The notes below the pieces were generated by a model that saw only the letters and a program-made list of their open reading frames with translations, did not search any database and was not told where the DNA came from. A stretch of 60,088 bases of DNA from a virus, in IMG/VR virus record IMGVR_UViG_3300021963_006531, positions 1-60,088 of that record. One strand, written 5' to 3'. The position numbers were made by a program, and so were the translations under genes. Of this stretch, positions 10,301 through 19,300 are shown one piece after another (positions within the stretch are counted from its first letter, which is position 1; each line of letters starts with the position of its first letter).

Positions 10301-11555
10301 TATTAGTAACTTTAAAGTTTTAGGAAGATTCTTAGGAGTTGGTACAGAAAATGATACAAGTTCTGGAACTGTAACAGAACTTAGTGCTCAAAATTTAAAA
10401 GACATCGTAGGTTTATCAAAAGAATCTGTTGTGGCATTAATTAATGATGATACATTAGGAGGTTTATTACCTAATGGTACATCTTCTGGTCTTGCAGCAA
10501 GACAAGATGGCAGTGTTTCTTATGGTGCATTGTTAAAGAATGGTGGTACAATGAGAGGTAAAATAACTCTTACACCACAATTACTAACTAACGCTCAATA
10601 TAGTATTATTGTTCCATCAGAAAATGACAGACTTGATATTGGGGAAAGTGCTACTTTAAGATTTAGAAGAGTTTGGGCAAATAGTTTCTATGGCGTTAAT
10701 CATTATGGTGACGGAACATTTGGTTCTACATCTGCGCCATCACAAATTAATACTGGAGCAACATTTAATGGTACTGCAACATACGCCAAAACTGGCGGGG
10801 CATTAGAATACGGTCTAACAGGTACTGGTTTAGGTAGCGGTGATATTGCTATTAGAGGTTCTGGAAATGTTGATATAACATTTAACGGTTCTGCGGCTGG
10901 AACTGTTTCAGTCTTAGCTGAAACTACTACTGTAAACAATACTATTGTTAGAAGAACCAGTAATGGAAGTATTAATGCTCAAACATTTACTGCAAGTACT
11001 GGAGTTACTAGTGGTGTTGGTTTTGTTGGAAGGGCAACTGCGGCTGATGGTCTTTATTTAAACGGAACAACATATACACCAACAGCTAGTTCGGCTCCAG
11101 GCGGAGTTGGTGGACTAGCAATTATCAGTGGTAATGGCACAATTAATGCAACATTGTTTAATGGAACTGCTAATTTTGCAAACTATAAAGACTTAGCTGA
11201 AAATTATGTTGCAGATAAACAATATGAACCTGGCACAGTTTTAGAATTTGGTGGTGAATTTGAAGTAACCTTAGCAGAAGATGAAACACGCAGAGTAGCT
11301 GGAGTAGTATCAACTGATCCTGCTTACTTGATGGGTAATGGACATCCAGGAGAATTTGTTGTAGCAGTTGCTTTACAAGGTCGTGTGCCATGTAAAGTTC
11401 GCGGCAAGATTCGTAAAGGTGATATGATGGTTAGTGCAGGAGGAGGTTATGCTCGACCAACTAACGATCCTAAAATTGGTACAATTATTGGTAAAGCCTT
11501 AGAAAACTTTGACGGTGTCGAAGGCGTTATTGAAGTTGTCGTAGGAAGACTATAA
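1311..11555 (+). CDS. giant tail-fibre/baseplate adhesin (about 3,414 aa)
   Basis: The N-terminus (INIGLTGNDGTGDSIRDAF, then KVNANFQELY) is a docking motif shared with three other proteins in this block, seen in tail/baseplate structural proteins of marine T4-like phages. About residues 1350-2125 hold six imperfect copies of a unit with C-x-R-D-[VI]-x-x-I at its core and usually YGGN or FGTN after it. Later regions are glycine- and threonine-rich with GxGY-type repeats. The last 120 residues, from DLAENYVADKQYEPGTVLEF to VEVVVGRL-like IEVVVGRL, are a compact domain typical of fibre C-termini in this phage group. The start is the ATG after GGAG rather than an upstream in-frame ATG at 1299. Likely a trimeric adhesin displayed on the tail. 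Confidence 0.85.
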   Translation: MARKDINIGLTGNDGTGDSIRDAFSKVNANFQELYASQGLESGLTFNNLVDVVKPLRPNTVLGLDSLGNNVVSKDLVVDNGLSIDSTSDPSKIVLSLAGIQISLDPNPTLSNSLNAANFKLNNLGDPAADQDAVTRKWVYQNFLNRDNIDLLSTVQNPNGSTMRQNFRIQPTPDNGNANIGDKVITIRGADGTSSKTVDLNVQAVLPGHATRKDYVDTKISLQGTETIDPGTGLVNRGAGVMTGPLILNDHPGDYEEITLSPLGDAFVEEDYRAATKGYVDAKSYSSPSNLYVSTKGNDDMWDFDNDRPNPDYGYPEEEIGRSWSKAFATLRQACRYAKKIMDRVQLQNTPYQLLPSAITRWVPPFTNASSSPRTRVRVSLQNHGFVDGDYVQVSGAILGTNNSDTRNLNGIFRVNKISNNLFELNLKSLVNWINPEVPPGGTISVALANKKDGPYSVLSKVDFGFRGFFIPKPEITIMVESGVYFEYFPIIVPPNVAIKGDEFRRTLVKPKEGPVLDVNEELKFVRGDRTLGADFWYNTHYYHQLALSVGVTNVTGSTTLEIRNSAYMPKSGMRLVYGSTGGEPNVYRIGSVRNIIYKQPDPDANIAPGTYTMDIVDENGDPKPLAQSIPDGTVLEFLLDNEHCDSLLVNDAFQLRNMTFLGSKGFTMAFDPNGQILTRSPYGQVCATFAGEGGGGQLIDGMAGNQVCYVLDNRYTDPFTGTQGAQGTKVTVTGLERRPEIPNTFFIAKKKYIIIDSTTPDSNGTATLTLSSTTPIEQDDTFLPAGFLPSGTQVVIETAGNRSMLSNDFTMVNDLGYGIIAENNGVCEAVSQFTYYCRTGYLARAGGQIRSVGGSSCYGLLGLVSEGNDPNEAIQIGKIRTTPVNYIVPYIDSPLADGNVGAVNIIVGGTDTVPLRNSTFKLDKHEIVLKNVARARLPGGTLVAGPLVVTTVYSHPFRTGDSVQMTSIRGVELIPAVPGTPNISTDIDGRTYTITVVDKKTFTLNGTNSLLYANDLGVYNFGDLPARAISNFVEDAPSTVYTVKGNPSERNITGVVRFDTISDNAIGQNILKVYKLERPAVLNMQFVLSATNPVVDEDNDSVFTVTGITAREIKFQASPRLGESDNAPGATTLYIANVTSPIDNSIITSSLSPWAPKAGWTFQLLDTNLEEQDYARYTVVGTPTYDSGTQRWAIALDRALTYQMINQVASAQFTRVDGYWDLTLDKNLTASIPGNTIFTFRNSYWNISIDPALNIALKTFNDAYNKPRAYPFNLYQLRSVSVSQITNNPPIINSSALRFSASNYDPSIYRILGKTSDGGTTVETYLLTESASPLVGFNANAVEKLTANKTFIQQETIDYLSTIYPNFEYNQDICYRDVGYIIDAVVYDLTYGGNVRSRGAGASYYQQGNPSAALVLAQQKGITVDAINYATQVAQYVVNQYIGAVGTQLPLPYNGSNLNGVQQLINNKQFIQEDVIAYLNNQFPGFNYDEEKCKRDVEIIINYVLDDVIFGTNYRSITAGLAYLRSYSSNVIANQKIPTIAGINKARDLALALITNSAVITDITNKFGLVTGIINSGQNNAELVFANPAVVDTGVLNSVNLLRANQEFLQEEFIAFVNYNFVGYTYTPAIQTKCERDIGYIIDAARYDTAFGTNFNSVTAGLAYQRANSNYLQTEQKIQTTQGILKAKTLTQTLVNSDPIALSRVTDSFDTVVSLLNGGTAPALTYPTPIGATQEKINAKDQLQQNRAFIQSEIIAFVNVNNPPANYNQTKCSRDVGYIVDALCYDILYGGNSASVRAAEAYFVGTTSQLGAGQAVATLNAYSRLQVVVGQVIQGTIVARSSGNNSTQNRTGSFGSSNEASTASGNIEIIKGVITAGNLNTLPAVVNPSISLVESTLITAVTSINNNKTTIISGVSDYIISAFSGYSYDPQLCIRDVEYILDAVSFDTLYGGNTASIGAGSAYWNGAVTLIQGQVDVTIIAFNHLKDVVNQVLQAQAVVKTSGNTANQNTNLASGSAASRTTVSNLLTVVNTIAEFGVGSSPTSISPSYTNGANYTTANNSRITILNNLNTIKNGVISYLNTTYSSGFTYNQAKCRRDVGYIIDAVAYDLEYGGNVKTRIAVEAYYDGSASSDVVLETQKLQTVSAIRHAKSIAKLIVLENPVTRQLGNPLLQNTSGTAGVAGVDDNRMEVLFEIIAEVLEDGLTALPARELGIPRSYQDPEGASYVAQNIDNALISETGAGVRIGQLMSQITSIISLGTTGTHIIQEPQIKDTLQSLLFPPTATSLQYGGIITGPGIPTKGVNGVTEDTIIRTVTQIFDESQNTIGYRIKISALLTAGIPAGTAITVSGPGANYLFDLNTDLDSRHLAGDVIGITTTFSTVRATGHDFLQVGAGGYDDSNYPNNVYGPPNNTPSSSAIVQEIGTGRVFHVSTDQDGNFRVGSYFNVNQGDGSVTIAAKIGLSAVSSLTFLTGETVRAFSGDQKMDDNSDNIVPTQKAIKTYINNIIAGRFTVDNTLTPNRGLMTLDGTSVMKGDMDIGFNSIENAINSTSTDGTGLVNRKYVDNVFAGGTIDFDGSYSITTTGVRTGVRAFTMIDDNTNVGGVFTNRGGIDLNSNKITNLKTPTLSLDAANKVYVDQSISTGGIRTGWSGFTLNDTTTRYSVSSVTITANGANYTVPPAVVFYSTSGTGATGRAVLEAGTNPRGVASIIIDTPGYGYTSSPSVIIGGSVASVNLLSQGTGYSSTPTITFSVPQTVGGIRATGYAVMEGSGSTQKISQIVIINGGVGYTGAPSITATGGNPVTPASFSVQLQGGSGATASAVIVAIQKDINLNGNRVTGSADPIQTTDLVTLNYFDSKNFINKISDVTITGVPGSGDLLVFTGDVPLGSGGSMVNASVSIASNVTITRTGNSVTIALKTGADAPVGNDNVKAGAGILQSKLALNRANVQTSASNTTASDYGVSAFLVDEFNTNSGFISLKQATNKVTGVRLDRLQHISNFKVLGRFLGVGTENDTSSGTVTELSAQNLKDIVGLSKESVVALINDDTLGGLLPNGTSSGLAARQDGSVSYGALLKNGGTMRGKITLTPQLLTNAQYSIIVPSENDRLDIGESATLRFRRVWANSFYGVNHYGDGTFGSTSAPSQINTGATFNGTATYAKTGGALEYGLTGTGLGSGDIAIRGSGNVDITFNGSAAGTVSVLAETTTVNNTIVRRTSNGSINAQTFTASTGVTSGVGFVGRATAADGLYLNGTTYTPTASSAPGGVGGLAIISGNGTINATLFNGTANFANYKDLAENYVADKQYEPGTVLEFGGEFEVTLAEDETRRVAGVVSTDPAYLMGNGHPGEFVVAVALQGRVPCKVRGKIRKGDMMVSAGGGYARPTNDPKIGTIIGKALENFDGVEGVIEVVVGRL
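5364..7680 (+). repeat. six diverged protein-level repeats in the giant fibre
   Basis: Copies begin near 5364, 5721, 6132, 6558, 7035 and 7530. Each has a start like FIQ-x-E-x-I-x-Y, a cysteine, then R-D-[VI]-x-x-I-[IVL]-[DN], and in most copies Y-D-x-x-Y-G-G-N. Spacing grows from about 360 to about 490 bases because of variable inserts between cores. DNA identity is low, so the duplications are old. Confidence 0.85.
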
Positions 11556-11830
11556 TGGCTAAAAAAACTATCAACATTGGAAGTAGTGCTAACGCTGGCA
11601 ATGGAGATCCATTGCGTGTAGCATTTAATAAAATAAATGACAATTTTAACGAATTGTATACTTTAACAGGTGGAACTGAAGGACAATTAACTGAAATAGC
11701 ACAAGATTATGCTGCCGCAATGGTCACAAATGGTGATCACAGTGGGGTTTCAGTTGATTATGATGACGATAATAATAAACTGAATTTTACAGTAAATATA
11801 GACGGCGGTGACGCATCTACAAGTTTTTAA
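11555..11830 (+). CDS. short protein consisting of the fibre docking motif
   Basis: A 91-residue protein opening with KKTINIGSSANAGNGDPLRV and KINDNFNELYTLTGG, the same docking motif as the giant protein before it, then an acidic tail rich in Asp and Asn. The start codon shares one base with the preceding stop (TAATG), so translation is coupled. It could be an adaptor or plug occupying the same baseplate site as the larger fibres, or the remnant of a fibre whose distal part was replaced by the next gene. No catalytic motif is visible. Confidence 0.8.
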   Translation: MAKKTINIGSSANAGNGDPLRVAFNKINDNFNELYTLTGGTEGQLTEIAQDYAAAMVTNGDHSGVSVDYDDDNNKLNFTVNIDGGDASTSF

Positions 11831-11848
11831 AAATAAGGAACGGGTAAA

Positions 11849-14677
11849 ATGGCAACTCAAATTAAATTACGTAGGGATACATATCAAAATTGGTATGACA
11901 ACAATCCTATACTAGCTGAAGGTGAACCTGGCTATGATTTAACAAATAAAAAATTAAAAATAGGTGATGGGGTAGCCCTTTGGAGAGCTCTGCCATATTT
12001 TGATGATCAAGTAACAAATTTTTCAGCTGTGTCTGCTAACATTGTACCTGACACTGATAACACCAGAGATTTAGGTGCTCCTGATAAACAATGGCGTCAC
12101 GTTTATACTGCTGGTGGCAGTATCTACTTAGACGATATCAAACTCTCAAACGTAAATGGTAAATTTATTGCTACAAAAGTTATCAATCCTGGTGAAGTAA
12201 ATGAGCAAGAAGATCCAGAAGACAGCGATGCTACAAGTGACATAAGAGGTGGAGGTGGTGGATTAGGTTCTATCACTGTTCCTGCTGTGCCTCCAACACT
12301 CTACAAAGGACTACAAGTTAGCTATGGCGTGGTACACAGCAACAATAACAGCGATGAATTTAATGTCAACAAGATCGTTATACACAAGCCAACCACGGTA
12401 ACTGTGACCATTGATCCGACCGGCAATAACGATGACTTCCGTGTAAGCGGACTGGCAGACAGTGATGTCCTCGCTATGTTTATTGTTTACGGTAACGAAA
12501 ACGGTCCTAAGTCTGAAGCAACATTACAGACTTTTGCTCGAGCAGCCATTGACAATGTTGTATTAGTTGAAGGTGTAGAAGATTCATTCAATACCGTAGA
12601 CGGTATGAAAACTCAGTTTGCCAACAACTATCAAATTTTAGCCTCAGCCGCAGGAGGTTTGTATGCTAACTTTGAATTCCTTAACAATAATGTTGGTACA
12701 GTTGATGCAGGCGAACTAACTGGAGCAACTACTACTAGAGAAGGTAGTGGTGCTACATTTGCCATTGGGTCTGACGGTGCGTCTGCTATAACATTTTCAG
12801 TATTACTGGGAGGAACCAACTATCTCCCAGGACACAAGATTTTGATAACAGGAGATCAAGTAGGCGGAACCAGTCCCACCAACGATGTTATAGTCACAGT
12901 AACAACAGCCACCGCAGGAGAAATAGTCGGAGTTATAGCAGACGGAGTAATGGCTGGTCCTGATCTTCAGTTTTTAGGCGTGTCCGGCACAAACTACGAA
13001 GTAGGTAGCGGACTTAGAATTGCTTCATTATCCTTAAACAATGATGGTAGTATATCACCAAGTGTATTTGGTTTTGGCAGCAACTATGTCACAGGAGATG
13101 TATTAACTTTATTAGGTACAAGTCTTATCAGCGGAGTATCGCCTGATAACGACATGACTATTACAGTTACTGGTCCAATGAATATTACAGTTGAAGGCAC
13201 ACTTCCACAACTATGGCCAAATAACAATATCAGTGACGGTGGTGCCGATCAATATGACAACGCAAACTACATTAACACTAACCTTGTTAATCAAATTGCC
13301 TACAACAATGGTAACACAGTCTCAGATGGCACAGCGTTTGGCGAAGGTGCTACTTATAGTTTTGCCTATGAGGACAGCATGTTTGCTCTGTTTGTTAGAG
13401 ACAATGCGGCCACCTATGTTGAAACAACAGGTAACAGCGGAGCGGACGGTGGCAGTACCACAGAAGCAGGCAATCTGTTAGGCGGTGGAACACCCCAACA
13501 GACATTCACTAATGCTGTAACACACCTTAATGTAGTTGGAACACCTTGGGCAGGTCCTACTGTAACTTTTATTCACAGTGACAACGGCGACGAAGTTGAC
13601 ATCTTAATCGAAGATGACGGGGAAGGAGCAGGTGTTGGTATTACTCGTGATGGCAACAATGGTATCTACAATCCATACAGAGAAGGTTCGTGGGACAGTG
13701 ACGTCAGTCCAGGCGGTACACAGTGGAACATTGATGGATGGACTGATTTGTCAGATGTTGAATCAAGGAACTACTTGCCTTTATATGCGGCATTTGGATT
13801 TGGTGGGTTAGGTAACAAAATTGTAGGCACAGAGTGCGTGATGTATTTGCCAAACAACGGCAAGTATTATGCTGTAAAGTTTGATAGTTGGACACAAGGT
13901 TCTCAAGGTGGCGGCTTTGCCTATACCCGTAGAGAGATTAATCTCACTAAACTAGAAGAAGGTGTTAGATTCGCAGATGGTACTATTCTTAAATCTGCCG
14001 AAGGTATTGGTCGTGTTAAACTTGAAAGTACAGGCAATCGTAGGATTGAAGAAGTATATGGTTACAAGAGCGTGGCGGTAACATCAAGAGATAGACAAGA
14101 AATTACTGGGGCAACATACACAAATGTCAATGCTTATGAACTTCGAGTCAAGAAAACCACAGAAATAAATGCCTTTATCAGTCCTTACTACAATACTCCT
14201 ACTACAGCTACATGGTACATATCTTTTGACAACGTGACATTTAGACCAGCCACTCTTAATGGCGATGGCGGAAATAATTGGATGTTCTACTATGTCAATG
14301 CCAACAATCCAACAATTCAAGTAGAGGATGCTCCTTTCTACATAAGGAGAGATGTAGGTGGTGATCCAGTAGCATGGTGGGACGCCGCAGACCTTCCAAG
14401 AGGTAGCAGTAATTTTCGAGGTGCTATTATCAAGTATCACGCATATATCAGCGATTCGGGAACAATGATTGGAACTATACACATTGCCAAAGATAGCGGA
14501 GATTACAATGTTGCTCACACTGAAGTGTTAAGTGGTGGTAGTGACGGCGAAAACGTTGTACTATGGTATCAGGACGACGAGAATCAACTCAAATATCAGC
14601 GTATAGACGGCGAAAACTCTACTGTAAAAGTACAGTGGAGCGCCACTGTATTCTACGGTTCAGAATATTGGGATTAA
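11849..14677 (+). CDS. tail fibre protein with Mtd-like N-terminal domain
   Basis: A 942-residue protein. The N-terminus (TQIKLRRDTYQNWYDNNPIL, then AEGEPGYDLTNKKLKIGDG and LWRALPYF) matches the N-terminal domain seen in the phage major tropism determinant and many tail fibres, which attaches the fibre and forms a trimer. A glycine run near residues 130-140 is followed by a long beta-rich region. The ribosome binding site is AAGGAACGG. From about 12.3 kb on, the DNA is noticeably richer in GC than the neighbours (individual 60-base lines reach about 50% against about 30-37% outside), suggesting recent acquisition of the distal part. Receptor binding is inferred. Confidence 0.8.
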   Translation: MATQIKLRRDTYQNWYDNNPILAEGEPGYDLTNKKLKIGDGVALWRALPYFDDQVTNFSAVSANIVPDTDNTRDLGAPDKQWRHVYTAGGSIYLDDIKLSNVNGKFIATKVINPGEVNEQEDPEDSDATSDIRGGGGGLGSITVPAVPPTLYKGLQVSYGVVHSNNNSDEFNVNKIVIHKPTTVTVTIDPTGNNDDFRVSGLADSDVLAMFIVYGNENGPKSEATLQTFARAAIDNVVLVEGVEDSFNTVDGMKTQFANNYQILASAAGGLYANFEFLNNNVGTVDAGELTGATTTREGSGATFAIGSDGASAITFSVLLGGTNYLPGHKILITGDQVGGTSPTNDVIVTVTTATAGEIVGVIADGVMAGPDLQFLGVSGTNYEVGSGLRIASLSLNNDGSISPSVFGFGSNYVTGDVLTLLGTSLISGVSPDNDMTITVTGPMNITVEGTLPQLWPNNNISDGGADQYDNANYINTNLVNQIAYNNGNTVSDGTAFGEGATYSFAYEDSMFALFVRDNAATYVETTGNSGADGGSTTEAGNLLGGGTPQQTFTNAVTHLNVVGTPWAGPTVTFIHSDNGDEVDILIEDDGEGAGVGITRDGNNGIYNPYREGSWDSDVSPGGTQWNIDGWTDLSDVESRNYLPLYAAFGFGGLGNKIVGTECVMYLPNNGKYYAVKFDSWTQGSQGGGFAYTRREINLTKLEEGVRFADGTILKSAEGIGRVKLESTGNRRIEEVYGYKSVAVTSRDRQEITGATYTNVNAYELRVKKTTEINAFISPYYNTPTTATWYISFDNVTFRPATLNGDGGNNWMFYYVNANNPTIQVEDAPFYIRRDVGGDPVAWWDAADLPRGSSNFRGAIIKYHAYISDSGTMIGTIHIAKDSGDYNVAHTEVLSGGSDGENVVLWYQDDENQLKYQRIDGENSTVKVQWSATVFYGSEYWD

Positions 14678-14692
14678 TCAGGGGCAACTTAA

Positions 14693-16276
14693 ATGACAAA
14701 AATATATAGAATACCAACCGGCCAAGTTGATGGTAACGGTAGCAATGATAACAACACTGGTGAAGTTCGCCCTTATGGCGAAATAGGGTTGTTTATAGGT
14801 GATAACAACAAGTTAGAACTGTTAATGTTTGACGGTATAAGAACACATGTTAACAGCAAGGTTCTAAACAAAGGTACATTCTACGGTGGTGACAGAGATA
14901 GTGCTGATGGTAATGGTTATGATACTATCAAACTTGTTCCTGATGAAACTTTAAGAAGGACAGGTAGTCAACAATATATCATTGTTGAACCTACTGGCGG
15001 TGAACCAGGACATGTACACATTAGAGCAGGTGGTACTATAGATTCTAGCACCGCCGACTTATTTTTAGGTGGCGAGAAGAATAATGTGCGTGTTAGTGAT
15101 ACCAACGATCGTGTAGTTATTACCGCAGATGCTGGCGAAGATGGCACAAAGATTTGGACATTTGATAATGATGGTCGTCTAACATTCCCATCAGGTGGTG
15201 CTGTTGAATCGGTAGGAATGGGATGGACTGGCTTGACCAACGGCACAATAGGTACACCCGTCAGCATCTTGTTCAAGACTACAGCAGAAGGCTACGCAGG
15301 ACAGTCTATAGCAGATATCACTTTGACAAATAGTAGTGCCACGCAAGGTCGTGTTGAAGTCGTCACGACTGATGCAGTAGCGGCAACAAATAAAGTTTGG
15401 GCATTTGAATCTGACGGTACTTTAGTTTTCCCTAACAGTTCTGTATTGGATAGTGCCGATGGTAACATCGAATTTAGAGGCATGACCAACTTCAATGTTG
15501 AAGCAGAGGGCAATGTCAGTCTATTAACAGATTCTCAAGGCGACGGCAAAGAATGGCTGTTTGGCAGCAATGGCGATCTAACCGTTCCTGGCAATTCACA
15601 AATCATATCAGCAACATCAGCAGGATTTAGACTACAGTCTGATTACGAAACTCCAATGGTTGGCGGACCTTTGGATGGACTTATCGGCGGCGGGGTTTAT
15701 GTATCAGCTGGCCAGATCTCTGTCAACTATCAGCAAAACGACGGAATGGGCGAGTCATCCATGCACCAATGGGATTTTAATGTGTATGGCACATTTGATC
15801 TTGCTAGTGGTGGATTACGATTTGATGACAATACTACACAGACCACAGCCTGGACTGGAGGACGAGTGGTCACTGCTCCTACTCACAGTACAGGTGCTGT
15901 AGGCGATCAGGAAGGCGATCTAGCATTTGATGACAATTATATCTATTATTGTACAGCCGACTACGGTCAGGTTGGGCATCAGATTACAGTGGCCACACTC
16001 TATAACGGTGCTACAAGTGCAAATACTAACAGTTTCCAATTGACTAAAACTTCTGATACTGAGCAGATCACAGTTGGAGATACAATATCAGACGGTGATG
16101 GCGGTGCTACCTCTACAGTGGTTTCTGTTAGTTCAGACGCTAACTATACCTATGTTGGCACTGGTGGTATGGCCTACAATGCTAATTTTCCGCTAACATT
16201 TACCAGCACTGATCCTGCTTATGTTTCTGGTGGAAATATTTGGAAACGTATAGCCTGGAGCGCCGGAACTTGGTAA
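14693..16276 (+). CDS. virion structural/tail fibre protein
   Basis: A 527-residue protein beginning TKIYRIPTGQVDGNGSNDNN and containing repeated WxFxxDGxLxFP units (KIWTFDNDGRLTFP, KVWAFESDGTLVFP, KEWLFGSNGDLTVP), a repeat type common in beta-structured fibres. The C-terminal part has a YYC-containing loop and ends in IWKRIAWSAGTW. It continues the GC-rich island of the previous gene. It lacks the INIG docking motif, so it may attach through the preceding Mtd-type protein. The role as fibre or accessory adhesin is inferred from position and repeats. Confidence 0.7.
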   Translation: MTKIYRIPTGQVDGNGSNDNNTGEVRPYGEIGLFIGDNNKLELLMFDGIRTHVNSKVLNKGTFYGGDRDSADGNGYDTIKLVPDETLRRTGSQQYIIVEPTGGEPGHVHIRAGGTIDSSTADLFLGGEKNNVRVSDTNDRVVITADAGEDGTKIWTFDNDGRLTFPSGGAVESVGMGWTGLTNGTIGTPVSILFKTTAEGYAGQSIADITLTNSSATQGRVEVVTTDAVAATNKVWAFESDGTLVFPNSSVLDSADGNIEFRGMTNFNVEAEGNVSLLTDSQGDGKEWLFGSNGDLTVPGNSQIISATSAGFRLQSDYETPMVGGPLDGLIGGGVYVSAGQISVNYQQNDGMGESSMHQWDFNVYGTFDLASGGLRFDDNTTQTTAWTGGRVVTAPTHSTGAVGDQEGDLAFDDNYIYYCTADYGQVGHQITVATLYNGATSANTNSFQLTKTSDTEQITVGDTISDGDGGATSTVVSVSSDANYTYVGTGGMAYNANFPLTFTSTDPAYVSGGNIWKRIAWSAGTW

Positions 16277-16278
16277 AC

Positions 16279-16290
16279 GGTAAATACTAG
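16279..16290 (+). promoter_or_regulatory. late promoter core TAAATACTAG
   Basis: TAAATA at 16281-16286 follows the stop of the previous gene; expected start near 16292, just before the ribosome binding site AGGAAC of the next fibre gene. Best consensus-like late promoter in the adhesin block. Confidence 0.7.
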
Positions 16291-16305
16291 AAATAGGAAC
16301 GAAAT

Positions 16306-19300
16306 ATGAGCATTCAGTACGTAAACATCGGCACAAATCCCAATGACGGCACAGGTGACGATCTAAGATCAGCGTTTTTAAAGGTAAACGACAACTTTCA
16401 ACTACTGGCTACAATTGGTGGAGAAACCAATTACGGAGCTAATTTGGGGGGCGGTACTGGTGAAGTGTATGCTGGAAAAGTCAATGAAGTTCTAAATTTT
16501 AGGACCATTGCAGGTGGTCCGGGCATTGCATTAACTGTTGAGGGGAATGTTGTAAGAATAACAAATACATTTACTTCCCCATCAGCTTTTACTAAAATTT
16601 ACGGTGATGATCCAAACACCTATTTTGAAGCGCAAACACCTAGTTCAAGTTTTAGAATCATAGGTGATGGACTTATATCTACGCAAATCGTAAGTAATGA
16701 ATTAACCATATCTGGCGATTTTAACTTAATCAATGATCAATTACCAAAATTAGGTGCTGATTTAGATTTAAACAGCAATGATATTACAGGAACAGGTAAC
16801 ATTTCACATGTTGGTTCTATTCTAACAGATAATCTAACTGTAGGTAGAAGTTCTGGTCCTGGAAATTTTCCTAGTGCAACATTATTAAATGGAACATTAA
16901 CTGTACGTGCCAACTCAATTTTAGCATCAGTTTCTGCAACTACAGTCAATGCATCAACATCAGTAACTGCACCTCTCTTTAATGCAACAGGAAATGGATT
17001 TATAGGCCCGCTAGCAGGAAACACTACTGGTATACACTACGGTAATGTTAATATTAAAGGATTAGGTGTACCAGATACTGTGGTCGTTAATACTGCCACC
17101 AGTCCTGCCACCATTACTGGATCACATGTTGGAACATTCAGTGGTTCTTTAACAGGTACATTGAGTACAGGTGGATTAAATTTAAACAGTAATGATATTA
17201 CAGGAATTGGTACTATCTCAGTTACTGCGCCAGATAGTATTTCAAAATTTCCATTAATTGCTAATGCGTTTTATCATCCAGGAGGAATAAGCGGTTTTAT
17301 TGTTCCTAGTATTAGTGATTTAGGCAATTCTACAATATTGTCTATGGAACAACAAACTTTTGGTATGTCTGAATCTTTAAGATTAAGATCTACCAGTATT
17401 AATTCCAGTCAGTCTTATCCATTAGGCACTAGTATTGCATTTGAATCAGTTAATACTATTGACGAAGACCTACCAAATTACGATCCTCTCAATTTGCCTA
17501 CACAGCCAGAATATCAGTTACAAGGTTATTTAGGAATCTTAAATTATAAACCTTACGAACAATTTTCTGATCCAGCATTTACATTACCTAATGAGACAGA
17601 ATTTAGTACATTTGTAACTAGAGTTAGGAAAAGAAGTTTTTCACCAAACGACCCTTATCTATTAGATGTAATAATTGCTAGAGGTGATGGACGAGTTACT
17701 TTGGGCGAAGGTATTGATATTTTAGATTCTACCATTAGACCTTACAGAGTTTTAAACGGTGCTGGCACTGGTGAACAACCATCCATAAACGATTTAATTA
17801 TATATACGGAACGATCTGATACTTATATTAACTTTTACGGGGCTTATGCACAACCGGCTGGTAAAGGTCCTGCTCTTGGTGGGTACAGTTTTCCAAAAAC
17901 CATAGGCGCTCCAGGTCAAGTTTTAGCAGTTAGGACTCCTGATGGTATTAATCCAAATAATTTACTTGAATGGACTACGCCAAGTGGTGGAGGTGGCGGA
18001 GGTGGCGGTGCTACAACTTTCTTAAATCTAACAGATACTCCTATTAGTTATGCAGTTGGTGATGCAGGAAAAATAGTTGTTGTTAAGAGTAATTTGTCTG
18101 GTCTTGAATTCACAAACACCATTACAGCGACCTTAAACGGAAATGTTACTGGTGATGTTACTGGTAATGCTAGTACTGCCACTGCTCTACAAACAACAAG
18201 ATCAATCAACGGTAAAAACTTTAACGGAACACAAAACGTAACACTAACCACTGCTGACATTGGTGAAGTTAATAATTTATATTATACTGATGATAGAGCA
18301 AGAGGTGCGATTTCAGTAACGCCTGGAACTTCGTTAAGTTATAGTGCTGGGGTTTTAAACATTACTGAATCAACAACCAGCACTGTTAACTCATTGGTTA
18401 AAAGAACTTCTACAGGTGGTATTGAGGTAACATCTTTAAAAGTAACCACTATAGAAAAAAATACCGCAGACACTGCTATTACTATCAGTAATAGATTAGA
18501 AACAGCATCTGTTATTTCTTCAACCAACGATATAACTACTACTGGAATTGTTTCAGCAGGATTTATTAATTTAACAGGAACTGGTGATCAAACCATTTCT
18601 TCTTCAACAAAAATTATTTTAAATCCTGCATCAACAGTTGATGTTAGTGGTAAGAGGATTACTAATTTACCGTTAACTGTGCCACTTGATAATAGCGATG
18701 CTACATCTAAGAAATATGTTGATGATCAAACAAGTTCAGTTTACACAGCAAGTTTACAGAGTTTCCCAATTGCAGGTGACTCAGGAGGTAGTTTAACTGT
18801 TGTTAAAGGAACAACTGTAACTATTTCTGGAAGTACAAACATTAACACATCTACAACAGTGAATGGTGTACAGATTAGTCTAAAAACAACTATATCTGGT
18901 GTTTCTGTTAGTGGAAATTTACCTGTTTCTGGAACACTAACTGCCAACGTTGCTAAAGCTGGTAATATTAATATTACTAATAATGAAATACAACAAACTG
19001 TAACTGGTAATAATATCAATCTTGTGCCTGGAAGTAGTGGTGGTTCTATAGTAATTACTGGTGGAGACTTTAAATTAACCACTAACAGTAGATTATTTGT
19101 TACTGGATCAAATATTGTAGAAATTGCCGCAAATTCATTAGAAGTTGAAATTCCGGTAACAACGCCTGTAACATTTGTTAGGACACTAAATTGGGTAGAT
19201 GATAATGCTGCCTTAGCCTATGGTTTTATGAACGACGGAACCCAAGGACAGTATAAGACAATTATAATGCTTGACAGGGGTAATTATGGAAATGCGTTAG

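Noticed and set aside
14084-14518. 144-codon antisense frame in the Mtd-type fibre gene
   Set aside because: Within a well-supported gene, no ribosome binding site and no known motif.
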